Below are positions 28,201-36,739 of a stretch of DNA of 64,000 bases, piece by piece. This stretch comes from Bradyrhizobium sp. WSM471 (GTDB lineage Bacteria; Pseudomonadota; Alphaproteobacteria; Rhizobiales; Xanthobacteraceae). The stretch is from the NCBI RefSeq assembly GCF_000244915.1, contig NZ_CM001442.1:3844001-3908000 (forward strand), in the 5' to 3' direction. A model generated the notes under the pieces. That model was not told where the DNA came from and made no database searches. It saw only the letters and a program-made list of their open reading frames with translations. Position 1 is the first letter of the stretch. The number at the start of each line of letters is the position of its first letter. A program made the position numbers and the translations under genes.

Positions 28201-29250
28201 ATGGAGATGATGGGAATGTCGAGCCGAGCGCTCAGCCTCGCGACGATCTTGCTTCTGATCGGCTTCGGCGCGACCGATACCGTTCTCGCGCAGGCGACGA
28301 ACCTCGAGGCCGGCAAGGCCCCATCCCAGCTTTTCGCGCAGACCTGCAATGCATGTCACAAGAGCCCGCGCGGCCTGTTGAAGACGGTGGCGCCGGGCTC
28401 GCTGCCAGGCTTTCTGCGTCAGCATTATACGACCAGCCCCGACATGGCCGGCGTGCTTGCCTCGTACCTCGTCTCCAACGGGGCCACCGACACCCGCTAC
28501 CAGGCGAAGGACGGCCATAAGGACGGCAAGGACAGGAAGGACGGCGCCAAGGACAAGGAAGCCAATACCAGTCCCGCGCAGTCCCCTGAACATCAGGGCC
28601 GCCGGCAACGTTCCCAGGAATCCGCCAAGCCGGAAGGCGAGGGTGCCGCTCCCGCGGCCGAGGGCGCGCGTCAGAAGCGCGCCGCGCGGCCGGCCGAAGA
28701 AGGAACGAAGGAAGGCGCGAAGCCCGAGGGCCAGGCCGCACCCGAAGGGCGCAAGGCCAAGCGTCTCGGCAAGCGCGGCAAGCCCGGAAGTGATGAGGCG
28801 CCGAAGGTCGATGCCGCGGCGCCGACAGCAGACGACAAGAAGAGCGAGCCGAAGGTCGAGTCCAAGCCCGAAATAAAGCCCGAGACAAAACCCGAGACTG
28901 CGAAGGTGGATTCCGGCGAGGCAAAATCCGACGGCAGCAAATCTGAAGGCGGTAAGCCGTCCGAGAAGCCCGCCGAGGCCAAGCCGGAAAGCGCCAAGGT
29001 GGAGCCGCGCGGCAGCGAAGCTCCGACGTTGCGGCCCGATCCGGTGCCGCAGGTAACGCCGGCCGCACCGTCCGCCGCGAAGCCTCCCGAGCCAGCTGCG
29101 CCCAAGGCGGCGGAAGAGGCTGCTCCCAAGCCCGCCGCGAGGTCCGAACCGCCAGCGAAGTCGCAGGATCCGGCGCCGCCCGCGACCGCTGCGGCCCCGC
29201 CGGCGCCTGCCGAATCGTCCGGTCCGCCGGCGCCGCCGATTTCGCGATAA
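28201..29250 (+). CDS. Secreted CxxCH protein with very long Lys/Pro/Glu/Ala-rich tail
   Basis: 349 residues. Signal peptide ~1-31, then a compact ~70-residue domain with one heme motif CNACH (Cys49-His53) in 'FAQTCNACHKSPRGLLK' and a Met in 'TSPDMAGVLASYL' placed as a possible axial ligand; this suggests a small c-type cytochrome. Residues ~105-349 are a low-complexity run rich in Lys, Pro, Glu, Ala with no fold. ATG 28216 (M6), preceded by GGAG at 8 bases, is an alternative start. Long opposite-strand frames over the tail are composition artefacts. Confidence 0.75.
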   Translation: MEMMGMSSRALSLATILLLIGFGATDTVLAQATNLEAGKAPSQLFAQTCNACHKSPRGLLKTVAPGSLPGFLRQHYTTSPDMAGVLASYLVSNGATDTRYQAKDGHKDGKDRKDGAKDKEANTSPAQSPEHQGRRQRSQESAKPEGEGAAPAAEGARQKRAARPAEEGTKEGAKPEGQAAPEGRKAKRLGKRGKPGSDEAPKVDAAAPTADDKKSEPKVESKPEIKPETKPETAKVDSGEAKSDGSKSEGGKPSEKPAEAKPESAKVEPRGSEAPTLRPDPVPQVTPAAPSAAKPPEPAAPKAAEEAAPKPAARSEPPAKSQDPAPPATAAAPPAPAESSGPPAPPISR

Positions 29251-29276
29251 GCGACCACATTTTTTAGTCACGCGAA

Positions 29277-29300
29277 GGCCGCGCTCTGGCGCGGCTTTCG
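29277..29300 (+). terminator. Hairpin terminator after the CxxCH gene
   Basis: Perfect 7-base stem GCCGCGC/GCGCGGC (29278-29295) with a TCTG loop, then TTT. It begins 27 bases after the stop codon. The T-run is short, so efficiency is uncertain. Confidence 0.5.
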
Positions 29301-29305
29301 TCGTC

Positions 29306-29519
29306 TTGGAATACAAGCTCAATCTTGTTGTCGCCCGCGGCCGGCGAGAAGCCGATTTGCCGGGCGAGGGTGATCAAGCCGGGGCGTCAGGTCTCCGTGG
29401 TCGCAGCCGACGTTTTCTGCGTCGGCGACGGCGTCGAGAAGCATACGGCAACGGCGCTCGCCTCGATCGCGATGCTGAGCGAGGACGTTGCCGCTAAAAC
29501 GAAAAGCCCGGCCGCCTGA
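29306..29519 (+). pseudogene. Frameshifted, truncated PaaI-family thioesterase remnant
   Basis: From TTG 29306 the frame reads 'LEYKLN'. If one base near 29325 is removed, it continues 'LLSPAAGEKPICRARVIKPG' and then 'RQVSVVAADVFCVGDG' to TGA at 29519. That joined sequence has the pattern of the C-terminal half of hotdog-fold PaaI thioesterases (KxN(F/L)L.P..GE, then GR.V.VV.ADVF...). The N-terminal half is absent; just upstream is the terminator. So this looks like a decayed copy with a +1 insertion. Family identity is by eye. Confidence 0.5.
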
Positions 29520-29531
29520 GGCGACCGGGCT
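29496..29531 (-). terminator. Terminator of the rpsF-rpsR-DUF2232-rplI operon
   Basis: Read on the minus strand: AGCCCGGTCGCC, loop, GGCGGCCGGGCT (one mismatched pair), then TTTTCGTTTT. Stem of 12 bases with a T-rich tail, located ~25 bases after the rplI stop. Confidence 0.75.
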
Positions 29532-29556
29532 GCGAAAGCCTGCGCGAGCGCGAGGC

Positions 29557-30162
29557 TTACTTCTCGGTCTCTTCCGCAGCCGGCGCCGGCTCGGCGTCGT
29601 CCTGCAGGGCTTCCGGGTCGAAGAACTCGCCGGCGGCTGCGATCGCTTCGGCCGCAGCATCCCGGTCTTCGTTCCGGCTCGAAATGTCCTCGCCGCGGTT
29701 GATGCGCTCGGCCTCGTCCTGGCTGCGCGCCACGGTGACGCTGATCTCGACCTCGACCTCGGGGTGGATGGCGACCGTGATGGTGTGCTTGCCGATGGTC
29801 TTGATCGGCGCGTCGAGCTGAACCTGCGGGCGCGACAGCGAAACACCGTCGGCTTCGAACGCCACGACGATGTCGCGCACGTTGACCGAGCCGAACAGTT
29901 GGCCGGCCTCCGAAGCTTGACGGATCACGATGATGTTCTTGCCCTGGATCTTCTCGGCGACCTTCGACGCCTCGCCCTTGGACTCAAGGTTGCGAGCCTC
30001 GAGCTCGGCCTTCATGCCGTCGTACTTGGCACGGTTGTCGGCGGTGGCGCGCAGCGCCTTGCCGCGCTTGAGCAGGAAATTGCGGGCATAGCCGTCGCGA
30101 ACCTTCACGACTTCGCCCATGTGACCGAGCTTGTTGACGCGTTCCAGCAAAATAACTTCCAT
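29557..30162 (-). CDS. rplI: Ribosomal protein bL9 with acidic extension
   Basis: 201 residues against about 150 in E. coli. '[20 protein letters not shown]' and '[17 protein letters not shown]' are the canonical N-domain. The core ends near '[13 protein letters not shown]'; the last ~45 residues are acidic and Ala-rich ('[20 protein letters not shown]' onward), as in other alphaproteobacterial L9. Binds 23S rRNA at the L1 stalk base region. Last gene before the terminator. Confidence 0.97.
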   Translation of the reverse strand: MEVILLERVNKLGHMGEVVKVRDGYARNFLLKRGKALRATADNRAKYDGMKAELEARNLESKGEASKVAEKIQGKNIIVIRQASEAGQLFGSVNVRDIVVAFEADGVSLSRPQVQLDAPIKTIGKHTITVAIHPEVEVEISVTVARSQDEAERINRGEDISSRNEDRDAAAEAIAAAGEFFDPEALQDDAEPAPAAEETEK

Positions 30163-30225
30163 ATTCGTTCTCCTTTGATGTGTTGAGTGAGTTGGAATTT
30201 CGAACGTGAACTTTCGGACTTGAAC

Positions 30226-31248
30226 TCAAGAGGTCGGCAGTGGCGGCGGCTGGCGCGTACGAAGGAAGCGTTCGCGGAGGCCGAACACGGCATCGGCGAG
30301 GCCGAGGATCACCATCGCGATGACGGGCCATCCGAACACGACCACCACGGCGTAGGTCGAGCCGAGCCAGAAGGTGCGGCTCTTCAGCGCCAGCGTCAGC
30401 GTATGCAGCACGGCAAAGCCGGTCAGCGCATATCCCATCATCAGCGCAGCCGTCGCAATTTGCGCCGCGATCGCAAGCAGTCCGCCGGTGAAGCAGAACG
30501 CCAGCGCGATGCAGAGCGCCACGAGCGTCATCGGCGGCAGCTCCGCCGTCATCAGGTCCGGCCAGGGGCGCCGCAGCCGGCCCGACGTCGCTGTGACCTT
30601 GGTGCTGAGCCAGAGGTTGAGGGTCAGCGTCATCATCGCAACGATGGTGGCACCGGCCGGCAAGATACGCACCAATGCGCCGACGAATTGGTCGGTCTCG
30701 CCGGAGCTCTGCGGGTCGGCGGCGCGGAGGAGGCGCATCAAGCCACGGCGCAGCGTGCCGGTGATGGTCTCGGCGTCGGTGCCGATCGTGAGCAGCGCGG
30801 CGATCGTGGTCAGTGTGGCGAAGCCCGCGATCCACAGCAGGATGCGGCCGACCGGATACCATTCGAGCGCAGGCTCGGTGGGCGGCTCGGCGGCGGCCTG
30901 CGGCGCGGTGGGGCCGACCTGCCGGCTCAGCAGGACGAGATGGCCGAGCCACCAGGCCGGCAATGCGACGGTGACGGCGAAGGCGATGCAGTAGGGCAGG
31001 CCGAACAGCGCGCCGAGGCCAACCGCGGCGGCGATGCCGCCGAGGCTCGCGCAAAGCGGTCCCCAGCCGATCGAAGCGACCATCAGCGGCAGCGGTGCGA
31101 GATAGAACAGGACGAGCGAGATCAGCGCGCCCGAAATGATCGAGGCGAACATCAGGGCCGACGCGGCGCCGGCGATCAGGGCTATCAGTCCAAAAGCCAT
31201 CATCAGCTGTCCCGCTCCCTTCGAGCGGTTAGAGGCATCTCGCCCCAA
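30226..31248 (-). CDS. DUF2232-type multipass membrane protein
   Basis: 340 residues with about 8 hydrophobic segments; no catalytic motifs seen. 'PYCIAFAVTVALPAWWLGHL' and 'GWPVIAMVILGLADAVFGLR' (third-last and last segments) match the DUF2232/YybS-like family from memory. Its fixed place between rpsR and rplI in Rhizobiales is the main support. A role in membrane or cell-envelope biology is plausible but unproven. Confidence 0.85.
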   Translation of the reverse strand: MGRDASNRSKGAGQLMMAFGLIALIAGAASALMFASIISGALISLVLFYLAPLPLMVASIGWGPLCASLGGIAAAVGLGALFGLPYCIAFAVTVALPAWWLGHLVLLSRQVGPTAPQAAAEPPTEPALEWYPVGRILLWIAGFATLTTIAALLTIGTDAETITGTLRRGLMRLLRAADPQSSGETDQFVGALVRILPAGATIVAMMTLTLNLWLSTKVTATSGRLRRPWPDLMTAELPPMTLVALCIALAFCFTGGLLAIAAQIATAALMMGYALTGFAVLHTLTLALKSRTFWLGSTYAVVVVFGWPVIAMVILGLADAVFGLRERFLRTRQPPPLPTS

Positions 31249-31332
31249 CCATCGGCGACCGGACGACCCGGAAGCCTTATGAGAAACTAGGTGGTACGGC
31301 CGGCGGCGATGTCGCCGCCGGCCGAATTCGTC

Positions 31333-31572
31333 TTAGCGAATGACGTAGGGCAGCAGGCCCAGGAACCGCGCGCGCTTGATGGCGCGGGCAAGCTCACGCT
31401 GCTTCTTCGCGGACACCGCGGTGATGCGGCTCGGCACGATCTTGCCGCGCTCGGAGACGTAACGCATCAGCAGCTTGGAGTCCTTGTAGTCGATCTTCGG
31501 AGCATTCGCGCCCGTGAACGGGCAGCTCTTGCGACGACGGAAAAACGGGCGGCGTGCACCAGCTTCAGCCAT
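31333..31572 (-). CDS. rpsR: Ribosomal protein bS18
   Basis: 79 residues. '[20 protein letters not shown]' and '[20 protein letters not shown]' are the canonical S18 sequence. Binds S6 on the 30S platform. Five bases from rpsF. Confidence 0.98.
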   Translation of the reverse strand: MAEAGARRPFFRRRKSCPFTGANAPKIDYKDSKLLMRYVSERGKIVPSRITAVSAKKQRELARAIKRARFLGLLPYVIR

Positions 31573-31577
31573 TGTTC

Positions 31578-32090
31578 TTACTCCCCATCCGTCGTGGTGG
31601 TGGTGGTTTCAGCGTCTTCGCGCGGACGGCGCGGACCGCGGTCACCGCGGAAGCCGCCACCTTCACGATCGCCACCACGGAAACCACCTTCGCGATCACC
31701 ACGGAAGCCACCGCCTTCGCGATCGCCGCGGAAGCCACCGCCACGGTCGTCACGCTCGCGGTCACGGTCGGCCTTGCGCATCATCGCGGACGGGCCTTCC
31801 TCGAGCTCCTCGACGCGGACGCTGAGGTAGCGGATCACGTCTTCGCTGATGCGCTCCTGGCGCTCGATCTCGGCGATCGCCGCGGACGGCGCGTCGATGT
31901 TGAGCAGCACGAAATGCGCCTTGCGATTCTTGTTCATGCGGTAGGTGAGGGAGCGTACGCCCCAATTCTCGGTCTTGGTGACCTTGCCGCCGAGACCCTC
32001 GACGATGCCGGTCATCTGCGCAGTCAGCTCTTCGACCTGCTGCGTGCTCGCGTCTTGGCGCGCGAGAAAAACATGCTCATAGAGAGCCAT
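31578..32090 (-). CDS. rpsF: Ribosomal protein bS6 with RGG-like repeat tail
   Basis: 170 residues from ATG 32090, chosen because AAGGACT lies 4-5 bases upstream and it gives the canonical '[15 protein letters not shown]'. The core S6 fold ends near '[13 protein letters not shown]' (~residue 105). The last ~65 residues carry tandem FRGDREGG units and end Thr-rich ('[10 protein letters not shown]'). The repeat is visible in DNA as ~24-base tandem units at about 31640-31745. S6-S18 complexes commonly bind the rpsF leader to self-regulate; the leader here is 32091-32230. Confidence 0.96.
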   Translation of the reverse strand: MALYEHVFLARQDASTQQVEELTAQMTGIVEGLGGKVTKTENWGVRSLTYRMNKNRKAHFVLLNIDAPSAAIAEIERQERISEDVIRYLSVRVEELEEGPSAMMRKADRDRERDDRGGGFRGDREGGGFRGDREGGFRGGDREGGGFRGDRGPRRPREDAETTTTTTDGE

Positions 32091-32391
32091 GGAAGTCCTT
32101 TCCTCATGTTGGCGCATCGCCCGGCGTCAAGCCCTTAAGAGGCCTTCGGAAAGGACTCTGGGATGAAGCTCAGAAGGCGGAAACACGGGACGACGGGCCG
32201 ACTGGCCCTGCCACACCAAAATCACGAATGATTTGCTGAGACCGTCCGTTCAGCTCCCGGCCGGGGTCTGCGGATGGGCGCGTTATACGGATTTCGGCCG
32301 ACTTGGCAAGGTTGCAGGCGCCGTTTTCGGCGCGGGGGTCCCGATACGGGCGGGTGGATCCCCCGCCGGCTACCATACCGGCTTGATTTAT

Positions 32392-32414
32392 TTGTTTGTA
32401 TATCATACAAACAA
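32392..32414. promoter_or_regulatory. TetR-type operator palindrome
   Basis: Perfect 10-base inverted repeat TTGTTTGTAT/ATACAAACAA around ATC. It is centred ~32 bases before the tetR ATG at 32435, where autorepression of the TetR-desaturase unit is expected. AT-rich against a GC-rich background, as for real operators. The 300 bases between this and rpsF hold no gene and must carry both divergent promoters. Confidence 0.7.
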
Positions 32415-32434
32415 GTCAACGGGAGCGAAACCCA

Positions 32435-33157
32435 ATGGCAGAAAAGCCGGCCCACGAGCCGATCGAGCCGATCGAGCCGATCGAGGCGGCAGGCGACCCC
32501 AAGCACGCCGCCCGCGCCACGCGATCGGCCGGCCGCAAAATGCGCTCGCTGCTGCTGGATGCCGCGAGCCCGCTGTTCCGGGAGCGGGGGCTGTCGGGTA
32601 CGGCGATCGCCGACATCGCAGCCGCTGCGAACGCGTTCCCGAGCCAGATCACCTATTACTTCCGCACCAAGGAGGCGCTGTTCGTCGAATGCGCCTGCCG
32701 CGAGCTGCTGTATCTGGCGCGAGCGACCGAGCAGGCGGCGCTGAAAGCGCGCACGCCGCAGGATTATACCCACGCGCTGGCCGAGACCGTTACGGCGAGC
32801 GATTCGGTGACCTTCTTCGCCGAGGCGCTGACGCTGACGCGGCGGCGCCAGGATCTCGCGCCGCTGGTCGAGCGCACCATAGAGCGCCTGCACAGTGAAG
32901 GCGCGCGGGCCTATGCGAGCCAGGTCGCGCGGCACGGCTGGCGCTCCCTGCGCGCACCGGATGAGAGTTCGCGGCGGTTCTGGGCTGTCGCCATCGGAAT
33001 CATCCTCGAGGGCCACGCCATGGGCCGTTCGCCAGAGGCGCTGTGCGCCGAGATGCTGCGCGTGCTGGGCGAACAGGCGAAATCCAATGATGACGCTGCG
33101 CGCCTGCGCCTCGTCGACGCGCGCGACGCATCGAGCAATTCGAATGAGGAGAGTTAG
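32435..33157 (+). CDS. TetR/AcrR family regulator of the adjacent desaturase
   Basis: 240 residues from ATG 32435 (GGGAGCG at 8 bases); the upstream start lies in the operator and is not used. Begins with a short EPI repeat ('IEPIEPIEAAG') and a TetR helix-turn-helix: 'LLLDAASPLFRERGLSGTAI' with 'QITYYFRTKEALF'. The C-terminal domain is ligand-binding-like, not assigned. Four bases before the desaturase ATG, so one operon. By analogy with DesT-type systems it may sense acyl-CoA or free fatty acids. Confidence 0.9.
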   Translation: MAEKPAHEPIEPIEPIEAAGDPKHAARATRSAGRKMRSLLLDAASPLFRERGLSGTAIADIAAAANAFPSQITYYFRTKEALFVECACRELLYLARATEQAALKARTPQDYTHALAETVTASDSVTFFAEALTLTRRRQDLAPLVERTIERLHSEGARAYASQVARHGWRSLRAPDESSRRFWAVAIGIILEGHAMGRSPEALCAEMLRVLGEQAKSNDDAARLRLVDARDASSNSNEES

Positions 33158-33160
33158 GTC

Positions 33161-34186
33161 ATGACTGCGCTTCGCATGCGTGCCCGCGATTTCCTGACCG
33201 ACGACCAGCTTGCCGACGTGCGCCAGCGCGTGACCTGGAAAGGCGTCGCGCTGATCGCGCACGCCTGGGCCCTCATCATCGCCGCAATCGCCCTGGTCGC
33301 GTGGTGGCCCAATCCAATCACCTATATTGTCGCCGTCGCCATCATCGGCTCGCGCCAGCTCGGGCTCGCGATCCTCATGCATGACGGCGCGCATGGCTGC
33401 CTGTCCGCCGACGAGAAAACCAATCTGACCTTGAGCCAGTGGTTCTGCGCCTACCCTCTGTTTGCGGAGACGCGCAGCTATCGGCGCTATCACCTTCAGC
33501 ATCATGCGCGCACGCAGCAGGAGGATGATCCGGATCTCGTGCTGTCGGCGCCATTTCCCATCACGAAGCTGAGCTATCGCCGCAAGTTCATTCGCGACCT
33601 CACGGGGCAGACCGGCTATCAGCAGCGCAAGGCGCAGTTGCTCAATGCGCTCGGGCCGAAGGACTGGGCGTCGCGGCAGCGCGCGGCGCATTTTTGGGAC
33701 AAGCTTGGCCCGCAATGTCTGGTCAATGGCGCGATGTTCGCAGCGCTCACGGCGGCCGGCGTATGGTGGGCCTATCCGCTGCTATGGCTGGTGCCGCTCC
33801 TGACCTGGATGATGGTCATCACACGTATCCGCAACATCGCCGAGCACGCAGTCGTGCCCGACAGCAGCGATCCCTTGCGCAACACCCGCACCACGTACGC
33901 CAATTTCCTCGAGCGTCTGTTCATCGCGCCGTATTACGTGAACTACCACCTCGAACATCATCTCCTGTTCTACGTGCCCTGCTACAATCTGCCGAAGGTG
34001 CATCGCCTGCTGAGCGAGAGCCGGCACGCGGGCCGCATGGAGGTGCAGCCGAGTTACGCGGCCGTGCTGCGGCTTGCGACCGCGAAGCCGAACCGCGATG
34101 ACCGCCCGGGGCAATTGGTCAACAGCGCGCGCCGCGCGCAGGCGGGGTCCGAGGTCGACGCCAACCAGACGGCCGGCGGATTTTAG
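33161..34186 (+). CDS. Membrane fatty-acid desaturase
   Basis: 341 residues. Three His boxes place it in the membrane desaturase family: HDGAHG (residues ~75-80), HLQHH (~111-115) and HLEHH (~265-269). Two long hydrophobic regions flank the first and second boxes. Introduces a double bond in fatty acyl chains, probably phospholipid- or acyl-CoA-bound, using oxygen. Regioselectivity is not predictable. Regulated with the TetR gene upstream. Confidence 0.9.
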   Translation: MTALRMRARDFLTDDQLADVRQRVTWKGVALIAHAWALIIAAIALVAWWPNPITYIVAVAIIGSRQLGLAILMHDGAHGCLSADEKTNLTLSQWFCAYPLFAETRSYRRYHLQHHARTQQEDDPDLVLSAPFPITKLSYRRKFIRDLTGQTGYQQRKAQLLNALGPKDWASRQRAAHFWDKLGPQCLVNGAMFAALTAAGVWWAYPLLWLVPLLTWMMVITRIRNIAEHAVVPDSSDPLRNTRTTYANFLERLFIAPYYVNYHLEHHLLFYVPCYNLPKVHRLLSESRHAGRMEVQPSYAAVLRLATAKPNRDDRPGQLVNSARRAQAGSEVDANQTAGGF

Positions 34187-34246
34187 GGACCCGTCTCATC
34201 AGTTGAAGACTGCCAGTTGAATGCTGATCGAAGTTCCTATCTTGGC

Positions 34247-34276
34247 TTGACATTCCGGCCCCGGACGGTGTCTACG
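34247..34276 (+). promoter_or_regulatory. Possible promoter of the fabD operon
   Basis: TTGACA at 34247-34252 with a weak -10-like TCTACG 18 bases on, about 100 bases before the fabD ATG. The -35 is exact; the -10 is poor. GGAGCATGATCCGG nearby is a common Bradyrhizobium intergenic motif. Confidence 0.3.
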
Positions 34277-34373
34277 GCCCCCTTTGGAGCATGATCCGGA
34301 ACCATGGCCTAAGGCCGTGCGTCATCGGCTGCCGGTTCTCGCAGGGATCACGCCCGACAAGCAGGGAGCGCCG

Positions 34374-35333
34374 ATGACGGCAGCATTCACATTTCCGGGG
34401 CAGGGGTCCCAGGCGGTCGGCATGGGCAAGGCCCTGGCCGATGCCTTTCCGGTGGCGCGCGCCGTGTTCGACGAGGTCGACGCCGCGCTGGGGGAGAAGC
34501 TGACGGCGACCATCTGGGATGGTCCGGCCGAAACCCTCCAGCTCACCCAAAACGCCCAGCCGGCCCTGATGGCGGTGTCCGTCGCCACCCTGCGCGTGCT
34601 GGAGACCGAAGCCGGGTTTTCCGTAGGGAGGGATGCGGCCTTCGTCGCCGGCCACTCGCTCGGTGAATATTCGGCGCTGGCCGCGGCCGGCAGCCTGACG
34701 ATCTCCGACACCGCGCGGCTGCTTCGCATCCGCGGTCTCGCAATGCAAAAAGCGGTGCCTGTCGGCGTCGGTGCGATGGCCGCTCTGCTCGGCCTCGACT
34801 ACGAGGCGGCCGTGGCGGTGGCGGACGAGGCCGCGCAGGGGCAGGTCTGCCAGGCCGCCAACGACAATGGCGGCGGGCAAGTGGTCGTCTCCGGCGACAA
34901 GGCCGCGGTCGATCGCGCCGTGGAGATCGCCAAAACCAGGGGCGCCAAGCGCGCAATGTTGCTGCCGGTGTCTGCACCGTTCCATTGCAAGCTGATGCAG
35001 CCGGCTGCCGACGCGATGGCGGAGGCGCTGACCAAGGTCACGATCAAGGCCCCGGCGACCCCGCTGGTGTCGAACGTGCTGGCGAGCGCGATCACTGATC
35101 CCGACGAGATCCGCCGCCGCCTGGTCGAGCAGGTCACCGGTACCGTGCGCTGGCGCGAATCGGTTGCCTATATGGCGGGGCAGGGCGTCACGCGTTTCTT
35201 CGAGATCGGTGCCGGCAAGGTGCTGACCGGCCTCGTCAAGCGTATTGCGGACGGTGCCGTCGGCGTTGCGGTCGGTGGTCCCAACGACGTTGCTGCCGCC
35301 AAGGATGCATTGGCCGCTGCGAAGCAGGCCTAG
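34374..35333 (+). CDS. fabD: Malonyl-CoA:ACP transacylase
   Basis: 319 residues from ATG 34374 (GGGAG 7 bases before), giving the canonical 'MTAAFTFPGQGSQAVGMG'. Nucleophile Ser95 in 'GHSLGEYSAL' and His in 'PVSAPFHCKLMQ'. Loads malonate on ACP. Followed by fabG 13 bases later. Confidence 0.97.
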   Translation: MTAAFTFPGQGSQAVGMGKALADAFPVARAVFDEVDAALGEKLTATIWDGPAETLQLTQNAQPALMAVSVATLRVLETEAGFSVGRDAAFVAGHSLGEYSALAAAGSLTISDTARLLRIRGLAMQKAVPVGVGAMAALLGLDYEAAVAVADEAAQGQVCQAANDNGGGQVVVSGDKAAVDRAVEIAKTRGAKRAMLLPVSAPFHCKLMQPAADAMAEALTKVTIKAPATPLVSNVLASAITDPDEIRRRLVEQVTGTVRWRESVAYMAGQGVTRFFEIGAGKVLTGLVKRIADGAVGVAVGGPNDVAAAKDALAAAKQA

Positions 35334-35346
35334 AGGAGTTGCAAAG

Positions 35347-36084
35347 ATGTTCGATCTGACCGGCAAGAAGGCGCTCGTCACCGGCGCAACCGGCGGCATT
35401 GGCGGCGCGATCGCACAGGCGCTGCACGCGCAGGGCGCCACCGTTGCGATATCGGGGACGCGCAAGGAAGTGCTGGATGAGCTTGCCGGCAAGCTCGGCG
35501 AGCGCACCCATGTGCTGCCCTGCAATCTCGCCAAGGCCGACGAGGTCGAAGCGCTGGTGCCTGCTGCGGAAGCGGCGATGGGACAGGTCGACATCCTCGT
35601 CGCCAATGCCGGCATCACCCGCGACAATCTCTTCGTGCAGCTCCGTGACGAGGACTGGGAGGAGGTCATCAACATCAATTTGACCTCGACCTTCCGGCTT
35701 GCCCGCGCCGCCACCAAATTGATGATGCGCAAGCGCTTCGGCCGCATCATCGCCATCACGTCGGTTGTCGGCGTCACCGGCAACCCGGGGCAGGGCAATT
35801 ATACCGCGTCGAAGGCGGGCCTGATCGGGATGATCAAGACGTTAGGTGCCGAATACGCCAAGCGTGGCGTCACCGCGAACTGCATCGCGCCCGGCTTCAT
35901 CAAGACGCCGATGACCGATGCGCTCAACGACAAGCAGCGCGAAACGATTCTGACCAAGGTTCCGGCCAATCGCCTGGGCACGCCAGAGGACATCGCGGCG
36001 GCCGCCGTCTACCTGAGTTCGAACGAAGCGGCCTATGTCACCGGCCAAACCATCCACGTCAACGGCGGCATGGCCATGATCTGA
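35347..36084 (+). CDS. fabG: 3-oxoacyl-ACP reductase
   Basis: 245 residues from ATG 35347, preceded by GAGGAG; the longer frame overlaps fabD and is not used. SDR with 'TGATGGIGGAIA' cofactor motif, Ser in 'ITSVVGVTGN' and YTASK with Tyr/Lys. Reduces 3-oxoacyl-ACP with NADPH. Between fabD and acpP, standard fab order. Confidence 0.97.
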   Translation: MFDLTGKKALVTGATGGIGGAIAQALHAQGATVAISGTRKEVLDELAGKLGERTHVLPCNLAKADEVEALVPAAEAAMGQVDILVANAGITRDNLFVQLRDEDWEEVININLTSTFRLARAATKLMMRKRFGRIIAITSVVGVTGNPGQGNYTASKAGLIGMIKTLGAEYAKRGVTANCIAPGFIKTPMTDALNDKQRETILTKVPANRLGTPEDIAAAAVYLSSNEAAYVTGQTIHVNGGMAMI

Positions 36085-36093
36085 CGCTTCATG

Positions 36094-36117
36094 CCGCACC
36101 GCCCCCTGGCGGTGCGG
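36094..36117 (+). terminator. Hairpin after fabG
   Basis: Perfect 10-base stem CCGCACCGCC/GGCGGTGCGG with CCCT loop, 9 bases after the fabG stop. No T-run follows, so it may attenuate or stabilise mRNA rather than terminate. Confidence 0.4.
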
Positions 36118-36154
36118 AATGCGGCAAACGGCCGTTTCCGGAGCGAAATGAGGC

Positions 36155-36183
36155 TTGTAGTCAACGCAATTGAAGTATGATAA
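36155..36183 (+). promoter_or_regulatory. Candidate promoter for acpP
   Basis: TTGTAG, 17 bases, TGATAA. About 210 bases before the acpP start. A second weaker candidate with TATATT lies at about 36240. Separate transcription of acpP is common; this match is only suggestive. The 307 bases between fabG and acpP hold no other gene. Confidence 0.3.
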
Positions 36184-36391
36184 CCGGACCTTCAACGGAT
36201 GGGCAAAGAACGCCATTGCAGGTTTTTGAAACCCTGTATATTGGCGATGCGGAGCCTTGGCCGTCATTCGCCGGGCCTGCATCGGTTAGGATGGGGCCAG
36301 TCAAAGTTCGTAAGCGAAGGCAGTCAACGACCACGACGGCTCGTATCGTCCCGGGGGGTCGGGTCTACAGGGAACAACACGAGGTTATGCA

Positions 36392-36631
36392 ATGAGTGAG
36401 ATTGGCGAGCGGGTTAAGAAGATCGTGGTCGAACACCTTGGTGTTGAACCCGAGAAGGTTGTCGACGCTGCGAGCTTCATCGACGACCTCGGCGCCGACA
36501 GTCTGGACACCGTCGAGCTGGTGATGGCGTTCGAAGAGGAATTCGGTTGCGAGATTCCGGACGACGCCGCGGAAACGATTCTCACCGTCGGCGACGCCAC
36601 GAAGTTTCTCGAGAAGAACGCGAAGAGCTAA
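36392..36631 (+). CDS. acpP: Acyl carrier protein
   Basis: 79 residues, acidic. Phosphopantetheine Ser37 in '[20 protein letters not shown]'. Central carrier of fatty-acid synthesis; sits between fabG and fabF. Confidence 0.98.
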   Translation: MSEIGERVKKIVVEHLGVEPEKVVDAASFIDDLGADSLDTVELVMAFEEEFGCEIPDDAAETILTVGDATKFLEKNAKS

Positions 36632-36660
36632 GGCTCTTCATTTTCGCGGGGACAACATTG

Positions 36661-36703
36661 AAACCGGACGGACCGCCCAACAGCGGTCAGCCGGTTTCTT
36701 GTT
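36661..36703 (+). terminator. Terminator between acpP and fabF
   Basis: Outer stem AAACCGG/CCGGTTT (36661-36667, 36691-36697) and inner GACCGC/GCGGTC, followed by CTTGTTATT. A partial terminator here would let acpP be made in excess over fabF, as is usual. Confidence 0.6.
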
Positions 36704-36739
36704 ATTGGCCGTGAATGTTTCGATGCGGAGTTTTCGGAT

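Noticed and set aside
28198..29322. Long minus-strand frames over the CxxCH gene
   Set aside because: Complement of a Lys/Pro/Glu/Ala-rich tail; the plus frame has a signal peptide and heme motif.
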